Source of the DNA: Gaiellasilicea sp031371615
GTDB lineage: Bacteria; Actinomycetota; Thermoleophilia; Gaiellales; Gaiellaceae
Length of the DNA: 35,314 nt
Reading direction: 5' to 3'
Assembly (NCBI GenBank): GCA_031371615.1
Contig: JANMJY010000265.1
Location: forward strand, 1-35,314
Made by a program: the position numbers and the translations under genes. Shown in pieces: positions 1 through 9,401 of this stretch. Position 1 is the first letter of the stretch. Each line of letters begins with the position of its first letter. The notes beneath the pieces were generated by a model that worked only from the letters and a program-made list of their open reading frames with translations, made no database searches and had not been told where the DNA came from.

Positions 1-57
1 CTCGGCGCCCGTGCCGTCGTAGACGGTGCCGCCGCGGATGACGAGGTCGAAGCTCAC
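1..57 (-). CDS. Amidohydrolase, N-terminal fragment (D-aminoacylase/dihydroorotase-like), runs off the window
   Basis: Only the first 19 codons are inside the window. They start with GTG at 57 and read MSFDLVIRGGTVYDGTGAE. This is the usual opening beta strand of the composite amidohydrolase fold (D-aminoacylase, dihydroorotase, D-hydantoinase), in which xDLxIRGGxVxDGxG precedes the metal-binding barrel. The start codon shares one base with the stop of the upstream hyuB gene (TAGTG), so the gene is probably translated as the last visible member of the leftward operon. The closest relative in the window is the deacylase at 14193, which opens with MLDVLIRNGWVADGAG. A D-hydantoinase is an alternative that would fit the HyuAB context; the fragment is too short to decide. 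Confidence 0.7.
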   Translation of the reverse strand, partial: MSFDLVIRGGTVYDGTGAE

Positions 58-1745
58 TATGCCTTCCGTTGGCGGGTCGCCTTACCGTTTTCGACGACGA
101 CGCCGTAGCGCTCGCGCGCCGCTTCGACGCTTACCTTCCCGTCGAGCACGTCCTCGAGCACCAGCGCTGGATCGCGCTCGAACGGCGAGCCGCTGCCGCC
201 TCCTCCCGCGGAGACATGGTGGAAGACGTCGCCTCGGCGTAGGTGCAGCGCTTCCATCGGCATCGTCGGGACGACGCGATCGCCGATCGTGTTCGACGAC
301 GGCGCTCCCGCCTCCCCACCCTGGATGCCGTAGGGCGGGTGGGCACGCCGGTCGGAGCGCACCGTCAGCACCGCCTCGTCGGCCAACAGCTCGTACGAGC
401 GCTCGTAGGCGAGCCCGCCGCGGAAGCGTCCGGGGCCGCCCGAGTCGGCCACGAGCCCGTAGCGGTGAACGCGAAGCGGGAGGTCGCTCTCGACCATCTC
501 GACCGGCTGGTTCGACAGGTTGGCGAGCGGGTTCGACACTCCCTCGAGCCCGTCGCGGCCCGCGCGAGCGCCCCAGCAGCCGACGAGCACCTCCGTGAGG
601 ACGAACGGATTGCCGTTCTGGTAGCCGCCGATCGCGATCAGCGTCGGTCCGCCCTCCCCCGGCGCGATCACTTTCTCCGGCACGACCTGCGTAAGCGCGC
701 CCATGACCGCGTCGTAGACGCGGTAGCCGACGACGCCACGTGCGCCGCAAGCCGCGGGCAGAACCGGATTGACGATCGTGCCGACCGGCGCGTTGATGTG
801 GATCGGCCGCATGTAGCCGCCGGCATTCGGGATCTCGCGGCCGGCAATCCCGCGGAACGCGCAGAAGACACCGGCGTTGACCATGCCCACCGGGCAGTTC
901 AGCCCGGCCGCGACCTGCGGCGCTGTCCCCTCGAAGTCCACCCATACCTCGTCGCCGCGCACCGTCAGCTCGACCGCGACGCGCAGCGGCTCCGGCTCGT
1001 CGCCGAACCCGTCGATGAAGTCCTCGAACGCGTAGACCCCGTCGGGCAGCGCTGCGAGCTCGGCGCGCATCAGGCGCTCGCTGAGCAGCTGCAGCTCGTC
1101 CATGTAGCGGCGGCTCTCGAGCGTGCCGTACCGCTCGAGAATCTCGGTCAGGCCGCGCTCGCCGGCGCGGCAGGCCGCGACCTGGGCCCGCAGGTCGCCG
1201 ATCACCTCAATCGGCTGGCGCGTGTTCTTCTCGATGATCCGGAAGATGCTCGTGTTCTCGCGCCCCGCGTCGTAGAGCTTGAGCAGCGGCAGCCGCAGCC
1301 CCTCCTGGTAGATCTCGGTCGCGTGCACCGCGATCGACCCGGGCGTGAGGCCACCGACGTCGACGTGATGCGCCATGGTGGCGGCGTACCCCTCCAGCTC
1401 GCCGTCGTGGAAGATCGGCTGGATTACATAGAGATCCGGCAGGTGCTGGCCGCCGAAGCCGTAGGGGTCGTTAGCGATGAAGACGTCGCCCGGACGCAGG
1501 TCTTCGCCGTAGTGCGCGCGGAGGTGCCTCATCACCGTCGGGAACGTCCCCAGCTGGACGGCGAGGGTCAGTCCCTGCGCAACCAGCTCGCCGTCGCGAT
1601 CGCAGAGTGCGGTCGAGTAGTCCATCGTGTCGCGGACGACGGGCGAGTAGGCGCTGCGCATGACCACGAGCGCCATCTCGTCGGCCACCGACGCGAGCGC
1701 GTTCTTGATCACCTCGAGGGTGACGGGATCGATGCCGGCGTTCAT
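57..1745 (-). CDS. hyuB: Hydantoinase B/oxoprolinase family subunit (HyuB)
   Basis: This is a 562-residue hydantoinase B family protein, the usual length. With HyuA it forms ATP-dependent ring-opening amidases or carboxylases (N-methylhydantoinase, 5-oxoprolinase, acetone/acetophenone carboxylase relatives) acting in the cytoplasm. The N-terminus has the family opening DPVTLEVIKNALASVADEMA and then GDVFIANDPYGFGGQHLPD at residues 86-104. A glycine-rich stretch, SAGGGGSGSPFERDP, lies near the C-terminus. The ATG overlaps the hyuA stop by four bases (ATGA, 1742-1745), so the two subunits are probably made in step. The substrate cannot be read from sequence. The neighbouring deacylases and importer suggest a cyclic or N-acylated amide, which is inference. 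Confidence 0.93.
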   Translation of the reverse strand: MNAGIDPVTLEVIKNALASVADEMALVVMRSAYSPVVRDTMDYSTALCDRDGELVAQGLTLAVQLGTFPTVMRHLRAHYGEDLRPGDVFIANDPYGFGGQHLPDLYVIQPIFHDGELEGYAATMAHHVDVGGLTPGSIAVHATEIYQEGLRLPLLKLYDAGRENTSIFRIIEKNTRQPIEVIGDLRAQVAACRAGERGLTEILERYGTLESRRYMDELQLLSERLMRAELAALPDGVYAFEDFIDGFGDEPEPLRVAVELTVRGDEVWVDFEGTAPQVAAGLNCPVGMVNAGVFCAFRGIAGREIPNAGGYMRPIHINAPVGTIVNPVLPAACGARGVVGYRVYDAVMGALTQVVPEKVIAPGEGGPTLIAIGGYQNGNPFVLTEVLVGCWGARAGRDGLEGVSNPLANLSNQPVEMVESDLPLRVHRYGLVADSGGPGRFRGGLAYERSYELLADEAVLTVRSDRRAHPPYGIQGGEAGAPSSNTIGDRVVPTMPMEALHLRRGDVFHHVSAGGGGSGSPFERDPALVLEDVLDGKVSVEAARERYGVVVENGKATRQRKA

Positions 1746-3829
1746 TGCTCGAGGGCGATGTCGATGTTCCCTAGCAAGTCGAGCGTCACCGCGCAGCCCG
1801 GCGGGACGACGCAGGTCGCGTCGTACTCCTCGACGATCAGCGGCCCCTCGCGCGGCGGCGAGTCGAGCAGGGCCGCGCGCGAGATCACAGGGACGTCGAG
1901 CGCGCCGTGCTCGGCCCCGAAGTAGGCGGGGCGCGAGATCGCTTGTGTTTCAGAAACACAAAGTCCCGCCCGCGGGTCGTACGGAGCGTCGCCGTTCCCG
2001 TTCGCCCGCGCGGTCAGCTTCAGGTTGACGATGTCTACGGCCGCGTCCGCCGAGGCGTGCCCGTAGGTGCGGTGGTGCTCGGCGTTGAAGTCGGCCGCGA
2101 TCCGGCCGAGGTCGGGAGCGCCGACCGCGACCGGCATCGTCAGCTCGTAGGCCTGGCCGGCGTAGCGGACGTCGGCGAAGCGGGAGAGGACGATCGCCTC
2201 GCGCGACACGCCTTCGGCGACGAGCGCGCGCTCGGCCTCGTCCTCGAGCTCGCGGTAGCCGGCGTCGAGAACCTCCGATGAGGCGCCACTCCCGCGCGCC
2301 GTCACCGTGCGCACGAACTCGTGCTCGATCTCCGACAGGAGCAGGCCGGCCGCGCTGAAGACGCCGGGCGCGAGCGGCACGAGCACGCGGCGCATCTGCA
2401 GCGCGCGGGCGATCGCGACCGCGACCACCGGCCCGTTGCCGCCGAAGCCGCAGAGGACGAAGTCACGCGGATCGCGGCCGCGGTAGGTCGAGACCGCCTT
2501 GACCGCTCGCGTCATCGTCGCCACGGCGAGCTGGAAGACGCCGTGGGCGGCCTCGCTCGCATCCCGGCCGAGCGGCGCCGCCACCTGCTGGAGAGCGCGC
2601 GCGGCCGCATCGGCGTCGATCACGACGGCACCGCCGGTCAGGTACTCGGGGTTGAGGTAGCCGAGCACGACCAGGGCGTCTGTCAGGGTCGGCGAGTCGC
2701 CGCCGAGCCCGTAGCAGGCGGGGCCTGGATCGGCGCCCGCGCTCTCGGGCCCGACGTGCAGCATCCCGAACTCGTCCACCGCCACGAGGCTGCCGCCACC
2801 GGCCCCGATCTCGGACAGGTCGATGAACGGGAGCCGAATCGCGTAGCCGCCGCCCTTGATCAAGCGGCTGCTCAGGTTGATCCCGGCGCCGACCTCGTAC
2901 TCCGACGTCTTCACGGGCAGGCCGTCCTCGAGGATCGCCGCCTTCGCGGTCGTCCCGCCCATGTCGAGCGAGATCACGTTCGGGATCCCGGCCGCGCGCG
3001 CGAGGAAGGCGCAGGCGACTACGCCGGCCGCCGGTCCTGACTCGACCAGGTGCGCGGGCTTTCGGATCGCCGCCTCTGCGCTCATCAGGCCGCCGCTCGA
3101 CTGCATGATCTGGAGCGGCGCCGAGATCCCCGCGTGGGCGAGACTCGACTCGAGCGAGCGGATGTAGCGCTGGACGACGGGGCCGACGTACGCGTTCACG
3201 ACCGCCGTGCTCGTGCGCTCGTACTCGCGGATCTCGGCGAGGATCTCGGAGGAGCAGGTGATGTAGACGTCGTCGCCGACGACCTCGCGAACGATCTCGG
3301 CGGCGCGGCGCTCGTGGGCGGGGTTCGCGTACGCGTGCAGGAAGCTGATCGCGACCGACGCGACGCCTGCGGCGCGCGCCCGCTCGGCCGCGTCCCGCAC
3401 CGCCTGCTCGTCCAGCTCAGCCCACTCCTCGCCTCGGGGGCCGGTCCGCTCGGGGATCTCGTAGCGCAGCCGCCTCGGCACGAGCGGCGGCGGTTTCTCG
3501 TACTGGAGCTCGTACATGACCGGGATCCGCAGCCGCCTCATCTCGAGCACGTCGCGGAAGCCGGCCGTGGTGAGCAGGCAGCAGCTCGATCCCTTGCCTT
3601 CGAGCACTGCGTTCGAGGCGACCGTCGTCGCGTGGACGACCTTGGTGACGCTCGCGGGCTCCACCCCGGTTTCTTCGAGCAGCTCGAGGACGCCCGCGAC
3701 CACCCCGCGCGCGTAGTCGTCGGGCGTCGAGAGCACCTTCTTCGTCCGCAGCGTCCCGTTGGACCCGAGCAGGACGACGTCCGTGAACGTGCCGCCGATG
3801 TCGACGCCGATCCGGCAGCCGTCAGCCAT
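1742..3829 (-). CDS. hyuA: Hydantoinase/oxoprolinase family subunit A (HyuA)
   Basis: This 695-residue protein has the length and architecture of HyuA. It begins with the phosphate-binding motif DIGGTFTD at residues 10-17 (Hydant_A N-terminal domain). The ASKHA-type core follows with ESGPAAGVVACAF and ISLDMGGTTAK, which fits ATP-dependent phosphorylation of an amide or carbonyl. It is the partner of HyuB immediately downstream. Its ATG (3829) lies inside the last codons of the aminotransferase gene, an 8-base overlap. No separate hydantoinase of the DHP type or N-carbamoylase is visible in the window, so the pair may act on oxoproline-like or other lactam substrates rather than in the classical hydantoin pathway. 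Confidence 0.95.
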   Translation of the reverse strand: MADGCRIGVDIGGTFTDVVLLGSNGTLRTKKVLSTPDDYARGVVAGVLELLEETGVEPASVTKVVHATTVASNAVLEGKGSSCCLLTTAGFRDVLEMRRLRIPVMYELQYEKPPPLVPRRLRYEIPERTGPRGEEWAELDEQAVRDAAERARAAGVASVAISFLHAYANPAHERRAAEIVREVVGDDVYITCSSEILAEIREYERTSTAVVNAYVGPVVQRYIRSLESSLAHAGISAPLQIMQSSGGLMSAEAAIRKPAHLVESGPAAGVVACAFLARAAGIPNVISLDMGGTTAKAAILEDGLPVKTSEYEVGAGINLSSRLIKGGGYAIRLPFIDLSEIGAGGGSLVAVDEFGMLHVGPESAGADPGPACYGLGGDSPTLTDALVVLGYLNPEYLTGGAVVIDADAAARALQQVAAPLGRDASEAAHGVFQLAVATMTRAVKAVSTYRGRDPRDFVLCGFGGNGPVVAVAIARALQMRRVLVPLAPGVFSAAGLLLSEIEHEFVRTVTARGSGASSEVLDAGYRELEDEAERALVAEGVSREAIVLSRFADVRYAGQAYELTMPVAVGAPDLGRIAADFNAEHHRTYGHASADAAVDIVNLKLTARANGNGDAPYDPRAGLCVSETQAISRPAYFGAEHGALDVPVISRAALLDSPPREGPLIVEEYDATCVVPPGCAVTLDLLGNIDIALEQ

Positions 3830-4832
3830 GGCGCTCGGCGAAGCCTCCGAAGGGAAGGCGCGCGTAGCCGGGAGTGCCGAAGGCGGCGCCGTCGAGGACC
3901 GGGAGACCCTCGGCGATGACGTCGTCAGACGAACGCCCGCCGAGCTCGAGCCAGAGGAACGGCGTTGCGGCGGGGAGCGGCGCGCTCAGGGTCGGATGCT
4001 CCGCGATCATCGCGTGGGCGGCGACTCGGTCCCGGCGGTAGCCCTCCGCCACCTCGTCGAGCCAGTCCTGCGGGCCGTCGAGCGCAGCAGCTGCGGCTCG
4101 CTGGGCGACGTGGCCGACGCGGATCACGTCCCACTCGAGCTCGCGCAGGCAGCCGTCGATCACCGGCGGCTCGGCGGCGACGAAGCCGATCCGCCAGGCC
4201 GGCATGGCGAGGCTCTTGCCGAGGCTGCGGATCAGGATCACGTTCGGCGCCCCCCACGCGGAGGCGAGCTCGCCGTCGTGGATGCAGCGCTCGTACGCCT
4301 CATCCGTCACGACGGTCAGGTCGTGGCGGGAGGCGAGCGCGAGCAGCTCGTCGATCTCGGCTCGCGACGGCAGGCGGCCGTCGGGGTTGTTCGGATTGGT
4401 GACGACGAGGGCGCGGGAGCGCGACGTGACCACTCGCTCGATCGCCTCGGGATCCCAGCTCGGCACGGGGACGAAGACGCCGCCGGCCCGCTCGATCAAC
4501 CCGCCGAAGAAATAACACGGCGTCGGCACGACCACCTCGTCGCCTGGGTGGAGCAGCGCCCGGAAGGTGAGGCTGAGCGCATGCATGGCGCCGTTCGTGA
4601 CGAGGATCCCAAGCTCCGGATCCGCCGGAGCCGGCAGCGAGCGCCCGATCGACTCCCGCAGCGCGAGGTGGCCGCGGCTCGGCGGCGTGAGCGCGTGCTC
4701 GTCGAGCGCCTCGAGCACCGCTTCGCGAACGTGCACCGGCAGCGGCGCCGCCATGCTTCCCTTCAGCGGCCAGACGTCCGTCCCCGCGAGCCGGCGCTCG
4801 AGCGCGATCGACGGCATCTCGTCGGGCCTCAC
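3822..4832 (-). CDS. Class I/II PLP-dependent aminotransferase
   Basis: This is a fold-type I aminotransferase of 336 residues, somewhat shorter than the usual 380-400. Visible motifs are TNPNNPDG (about 145-152), DEAY (about 177-180, cofactor aspartate) and SLGKSLAMPAWRIG with the PLP lysine at about 206. It should move an amino group between an amino acid and a 2-oxo acid in the cytoplasm. The start is taken as GTG at 4832 because it forms a GTGA overlap with the preceding hydrolase, like most junctions here; ATG at 4817 would give 331 residues. Reading upstream of 4832 in this frame is antisense-like filler inside the hydrolase gene. A cystathionine-lyase or MalY-like activity cannot be excluded. 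Confidence 0.88.
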   Translation of the reverse strand: MRPDEMPSIALERRLAGTDVWPLKGSMAAPLPVHVREAVLEALDEHALTPPSRGHLALRESIGRSLPAPADPELGILVTNGAMHALSLTFRALLHPGDEVVVPTPCYFFGGLIERAGGVFVPVPSWDPEAIERVVTSRSRALVVTNPNNPDGRLPSRAEIDELLALASRHDLTVVTDEAYERCIHDGELASAWGAPNVILIRSLGKSLAMPAWRIGFVAAEPPVIDGCLRELEWDVIRVGHVAQRAAAAALDGPQDWLDEVAEGYRRDRVAAHAMIAEHPTLSAPLPAATPFLWLELGGRSSDDVIAEGLPVLDGAAFGTPGYARLPFGGFAERHG

Positions 4833-6496
4833 GAGCCCGGGATCACCGGCAGCAGCACGTGCGAGGGATAGACGTCCGTGTGCAAGACGGTCTGCTGCGC
4901 GATCTCCATCCGCGTCCCTGTGCCGACATCCTCGCCGGTGTTCAGGTTGCGGCTGAAGCGCGGGAAGCTCGAGCTCGTCACGTCGACTCGCACGCGATGG
5001 CCCCGCTGGAACACGTTCGCCAGCGGATAGCAGCGGATCCGGTACTCGGCGACCTCGCCCGGCTCGAGCAGCTCGGTGCTGTCGCCCTCGTGCGAGTTCC
5101 GGTAGCGCGCGCGCAGCAGGCCCTCGGTGAGGAAGATCGACCGCCCGTCCGGGTAGACGTCGCAGACGCGGACGAAGAAGTCGGTGTCCTTCGCGCTCGA
5201 CGCCGCATAGAGCACCAGCTCGACCGGCCCGATCACCTCGAGGTCGCGGTCGAGCTCCTCGCTCGTGTACGAGAGCACGTCGTCGCGCGCCTCGAGCTCG
5301 CGCTGGTCCCAGGGCCCTGGGCGGATCGGCTGTGCGGCGCCCTGCGTCATCGTCAGGACCGAGTTGACGCCGCCGATCGTCGGCACCGGATCCTCCGGGT
5401 CGTAGGAGTACCGGTCGGCCGGCTCGTCGGAGCGCGGGACGTCGCGGTCGAGCCGCCCCTCGCTGCGGAGGAAGAACTGCGTGAGCTCCGTTCCAGGCAG
5501 CGGCCACTCACTCTCGCCACGCCATTCGTTCCGGCCGAGGACGAAGAGCTCGAGCGGCGGTCGCTCCTCCCAGTCGTTTCCCTCGTCGCGGAGGTAGCGG
5601 TCGTAGAAGGCGAGCTCGTGGTCGCGGATCACGGTCACGCCGGCCGACAGGTCGACGTCGCCGCGAAAGATCTCGACCTCCTCCTCGTGCGACCACGGGC
5701 CCATCAGCACCCGGTTCGGCACCCGGTTGCCGATGGCGGCGAAGGAGCGCAGGTGCGAGCCGGAGTAGGGATCGAACCAGCCGCCCTGCTGGAAGATCGG
5801 CACCGTCACCGTCTCGGGGCGATGGTGGAACTGGTGCCAGTACGCGTCGTTTTCCTGGTGCTCCCACCACTCGCGCCAGTAGCCGACCTTGCGGCCGATC
5901 GCGACCTCGTCGAGCTCGATCAGTGGCAGGTGGCGCCAGATCCGGTCGTTCAGCATCAGGGTTCCGGAGCTCGGGCTGGCGACGAGACTGATCGCACTCG
6001 TCCAGATCGCGGCAGCGCCGAGCGTGAGCGCGAGCTGAAAGGCGCCCCCCGTCCAGTAGCCGTCCCAGAAGTAGTCGTCGTGGATCACCTGCGGCGCGAC
6101 GCACTCGAGATTCGGGTGGCCCTGATGCAGAAGCTGCCACTGGACGAGCCCGCCGTAGCTGCGGCCCCAGGTGCCGACGCGGCCGTTGCACCACTCCTCG
6201 CCGACCGCCCACGTGAGGGAGTCCTGCGCGTCGACGCCGTCCTTGCTCCACGCCTCGAACTCGCCCTCCGACTCGTAGCGGCCGCGGACGTCCGAGACCA
6301 CGGCGGCGTAGCCGCGCTGCGCGAACCAGACGCCCCAGCCGACGAACCGCTCGCGCGTCGACTCGTACGGCGTCCACTGGTAGAGCGTCGGGTGCGGGCC
6401 GCCCGAGAGCGGCAGGTAGATGTCGGCCGAGAGCGAGATGCCGTCGCGCATCGGCACCCGCTGGTCGTGCAGCAGGCGAACGTCGTGGAGCTTCAC
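4829..6496 (-). CDS. CocE/NonD-type alpha/beta hydrolase (X-Pro dipeptidyl-peptidase S15 family)
   Basis: This 555-residue protein has an alpha/beta-hydrolase domain followed by the C-terminal jelly-roll domain of the CocE/S15 family. The opening VPMRDGISLSADIYLP and the segment DVRGRYESEGEF (69-80) are typical. The nucleophile elbow is GRSYGG (111-116), with Ser113. The C-terminal part contains family signatures such as GPVELVLYAASSAKDTDFFVRV and RGHRVRVDVTSSSFPRF. Members cleave esters or amide bonds (cocaine esterase, cephalosporin-acid ester and glutaryl acylases, X-Pro peptidase). No signal peptide is seen, so it is probably cytoplasmic. It starts at GTG 6496, overlapping the ATPase stop by four bases. 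It could remove an acyl group from the imported compound (inference). Confidence 0.93.
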   Translation of the reverse strand: MKLHDVRLLHDQRVPMRDGISLSADIYLPLSGGPHPTLYQWTPYESTRERFVGWGVWFAQRGYAAVVSDVRGRYESEGEFEAWSKDGVDAQDSLTWAVGEEWCNGRVGTWGRSYGGLVQWQLLHQGHPNLECVAPQVIHDDYFWDGYWTGGAFQLALTLGAAAIWTSAISLVASPSSGTLMLNDRIWRHLPLIELDEVAIGRKVGYWREWWEHQENDAYWHQFHHRPETVTVPIFQQGGWFDPYSGSHLRSFAAIGNRVPNRVLMGPWSHEEEVEIFRGDVDLSAGVTVIRDHELAFYDRYLRDEGNDWEERPPLELFVLGRNEWRGESEWPLPGTELTQFFLRSEGRLDRDVPRSDEPADRYSYDPEDPVPTIGGVNSVLTMTQGAAQPIRPGPWDQRELEARDDVLSYTSEELDRDLEVIGPVELVLYAASSAKDTDFFVRVCDVYPDGRSIFLTEGLLRARYRNSHEGDSTELLEPGEVAEYRIRCYPLANVFQRGHRVRVDVTSSSFPRFSRNLNTGEDVGTGTRMEIAQQTVLHTDVYPSHVLLPVIPGS

Positions 6497-7493
6497 CCGA
6501 CCAGCGCGGACTTTCCCTCGATTGGCGTCCCGGCGAAGTGACAGGCCGCGCCGTGGCTGTCGCCGTGGTCCTCGAGCAGCGGCTCGACTTCGGCGCAGAT
6601 CTCCTGCGCGATCGGGCAGCGCGTCCGGAAGCGGCAGCCGGAGGGCGGGTTGATCGGGCTCGGCACGTCGCCGTGGAGCACGACCCGCTGCCGCTTGCGG
6701 CCGGGAACCGGCTCCGGGTTCGCCGAGAGCAGGGCCATCGTGTACGGGTGCAGCGGCCGGCGGAAGAGCTCCTCCGAGGTCGCCAGCTCGACGATCTTGC
6801 CGAGATACATGACTGCGACCCGGTCGGAGATGTAGCCGACGACGGCGAGGTCGTGGGCGACGAAGAGATAGGTCAGGTTGAACTCGTGCTTCAGCTCGAC
6901 GAGAAGGTTGAGCACCTGCGACTGGATCGAGACGTCGAGGGCGGAGACAGGCTCGTCGGCGACGATGAACTTCGGGCGCAGCACGAGGGCGCGCGCGAGG
7001 CCGATGCGCTGGCGCTGGCCGCCGCTGAACTGGTGCGGGTAGCGGCCGGCCGCGTCCGCGCTGAGGCCGACGCGCTCGAGCACGTCGATCACGGCCTCGT
7101 CGCGGCGCTTGCGCTCGAGGCCGTGGATCCGCAGGCCCTCCCCGACCAGGTCGTTCACGTTCATGCGCGGGTCGAGCGAGCCAACTGAGTCCTGGAAGAC
7201 GATCTGCATGTGCCGGCGCATCCCCTTCAGGTCGGAGCCGCCGAGGCGCAGCACGTCGACGCCGTCGAACTCGATCTCGCCCGCCGTCGGCTCGAGCAGC
7301 CGCAGCAGGGTGCGGCCGAGGGTCGATTTGCCACAGCCCGACTCGCCGACCAGGCCGACCGTCTCGCCGCGCAAGACGTCCAGGTCGACGCCGTCGACGG
7401 CCTGCAGTTGGCCGACGGTGCGCTTCAGCATCCCCTTGCGCACCGGGAAGTGCTTCTTCACCCCACGCGCCTTCAAGAGCACGTCGGCCGTAA

Positions 7494-7497
<4 letters not shown>
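6493..7497 (-). CDS. Dipeptide/oligopeptide ABC transporter ATP-binding protein (DppF/OppF type)
   Basis: This 334-residue ABC ATPase powers import through the permeases encoded at 12298-14186. It shows Walker A GESGCGKST (51-59), Q-loop at Gln102, signature FSGGQ (157-161), Walker B FIVADE (177-182) and switch His215. The C-terminal oligopeptide-transporter extension (PLHPYT onward) has four cysteines, C288, C294, C301 and C319, in the arrangement known from DppF/OppF proteins. The GTG start at 7497 overlaps the stop of the upstream ATPase (GTGA). Reading further upstream only yields arginine-rich antisense-like sequence within that gene. It is the second ATPase of a DppD-DppF pair. Confidence 0.95.
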
Positions 7498-8495
<998 letters not shown>

Positions 8496-8501
<6 letters not shown>

Positions 8502-8524
8502 GGGCCGATCCTTGGCCCATGAGC
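8496..8524 (-). promoter_or_regulatory. 11-bp inverted repeat enclosing the dppD-type start codon
   Basis: GCTCATGGGCC (8496-8506) and GGCCCATGAGC (8514-8524) are perfect reverse complements separated by seven bases. In the leftward mRNA the start codon of the ATPase gene sits in the 3' arm and an AAGGA sequence sits in the loop. Such a stem could limit ribosome entry. The pairing is seen directly; the regulatory role is inference. Confidence 0.6.
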
Positions 8525-8534
8525 TTTAGGGGGT

Positions 8535-8605
8535 GTGGGGGAACTTGGAAGTTCCCCCACAGAGCAGAAGAAGGGGGCTCGTGGGGGAAACATGGTTTCC
8601 CCCAC
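8535..8605. repeat. Pair of similar GTGGGGGAA hairpins in the leader of the ATPase operon
   Basis: Two near-identical palindromes follow each other between the regulator stop and the ATPase start. The first is 8535-8560: arms GTGGGGGAACTT and AAGTTCCCCCAC, two bases between them. The second is 8581-8605: arms GTGGGGGAAAC and GTTTCCCCCAC, loop ATG. Twenty bases separate them. The outer halves GTGGGGGAA/TTCCCCCAC are the same, while the inner bases differ in a compensated way. They may terminate regulator transcription, or be copies of a dispersed palindromic intergenic repeat (REP-like). No T-run follows on the minus strand. Confidence 0.7.
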
Positions 8606-8631
8606 GGGAGCGAGCCGAAGGCGAGCGACGG

Positions 8632-9342
8632 TCACGGGCGCTTGACCTTCGGGGCGGCCGGCGGGGCGGCGACGTCGATGTGGCGCTCGAGCACTCCCAG
8701 CACGACCGCGCGATCGCGCGTCTGCAGCGCCTCGAGCAGCTCGCGATGCTCGTGCACCGTCTCCTCGAAGCTGCGAAACCGCTCGTAGCGATAGAAGTAG
8801 GCGCGGATCCGGGGCCAGATCGTGCGCCAGAGCTGGACGGTGTGCAGCTGCCCGGACGCCGAGATGACGATCTCGTGGAAGGCGAGGTCGGCCTCGACGA
8901 GCTTGATCAGGTCGTTCGCCTTCCCCGCCTGCTCCATCAGCCAGATCTGCTTTCCGAGCTCTGCGAAGTCGTCGTCGGTCAGCTGCTCGAGCGCCTGAGC
9001 CCAGCTGTAGCGCTCGAGCGTCAGGCGGATCGGGATCAGCACCTCCTGGACTTCCTCGTCGGAGACACCGAGCACGACTGCCCCGCGGTAGGGGAACGAC
9101 ATCACGAGCCCCTCGTTCTCGAGCTGGCGGAGCGCCTCGCGTACCGGACCGCGGCTCGTGCCGAGCTCCGCCGAGAGCGCGGACTCGATCAGACGGTCGC
9201 CGGGCTCGAAGCGGCCGGAGATGATCGCGGTCCGGAGGATCTCAGTCACCTGCTGGACGCGCGGGCCGGCCTTCGTGCCCGGGTCGGCGACCACAGCCAT
9301 TTGAACCGGGAGGCGCAGCTCGGACGGGGTGGGAGTACTCAT
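8632..9342 (-). CDS. GntR family transcriptional regulator, FadR/FCD subfamily
   Basis: This 236-residue regulator has an N-terminal winged helix-turn-helix (about 29-95: LRTAIISGRFEPGDRLIE, then SRGPVREALRQLENEGLV). The C-terminal FCD ligand domain follows (about 96-225). The likely metal/ligand-binding residues of FCD domains are visible in ADLAFHEI, HEHRELLEAL and LERHI. FCD regulators usually bind organic acids or amino-acid derivatives and act as repressors. The gene lies between the two halves of the split importer locus. A double operator of the TTGTCRACAA type overlaps its own start codon and recurs at 25753-25782. ATG 9342 is used; Met15 (9300) is an alternative start that would leave the operator entirely upstream. 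Confidence 0.93.
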   Translation of the reverse strand: MSTPTPSELRLPVQMAVVADPGTKAGPRVQQVTEILRTAIISGRFEPGDRLIESALSAELGTSRGPVREALRQLENEGLVMSFPYRGAVVLGVSDEEVQEVLIPIRLTLERYSWAQALEQLTDDDFAELGKQIWLMEQAGKANDLIKLVEADLAFHEIVISASGQLHTVQLWRTIWPRIRAYFYRYERFRSFEETVHEHRELLEALQTRDRAVVLGVLERHIDVAAPPAAPKVKRP

Positions 9343-9369
9343 GTCGACAATCTCAAAATGGTTGACAAT
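9341..9369. promoter_or_regulatory. Double operator A, probable GntR binding site
   Basis: Two pseudo-palindromic elements, ATGTCGACAAT (9341-9351) and ATGGTTGACAAT (9358-9369), have their GACAAT cores exactly 18 bp apart. On the minus strand they read ATTGTCAACCAT and ATTGTCGACAT. FCD-type GntR proteins typically bind TNGT-N(1-3)-ACNA palindromes, which these match. The site overlaps the start codon of the regulator and the -35 of the rightward promoter. The same two-element arrangement is found at 25753-25782. Confidence 0.7.
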
Positions 9370-9391
9370 CTTGGCCAGCGGGCCGTAGTGT
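9362..9391 (+). promoter_or_regulatory. Promoter of the rightward catabolic/transport operon
   Basis: A consensus -35 TTGACA (9362-9367) is followed after 18 bases by TAGTGT (9386-9391), a TANNNT-type -10. The GTG start of the first gene is only ten bases further, so the mRNA is leaderless or nearly so; no Shine-Dalgarno sequence is seen. The right half of operator A covers the -35, which fits repression by the adjacent GntR protein. Confidence 0.55.
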
Positions 9392-9401
9392 ATCCATCTC
9401 G

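Noticed and set aside
243..1925. Long plus-strand open frame opposite hyuB, and similar ones at 4859-6541, 3759-4871 and 20031-21131
   Set aside because: They are antisense to well-recognised genes, rich in Arg, Asp, Val and Ala with no recognisable domain. They arise from the G/C third-position bias.
8535..8605. CRISPR-like repeat-spacer unit
   Set aside because: Only two palindromes, differing in their centres, with one 20-base gap and no cas genes.
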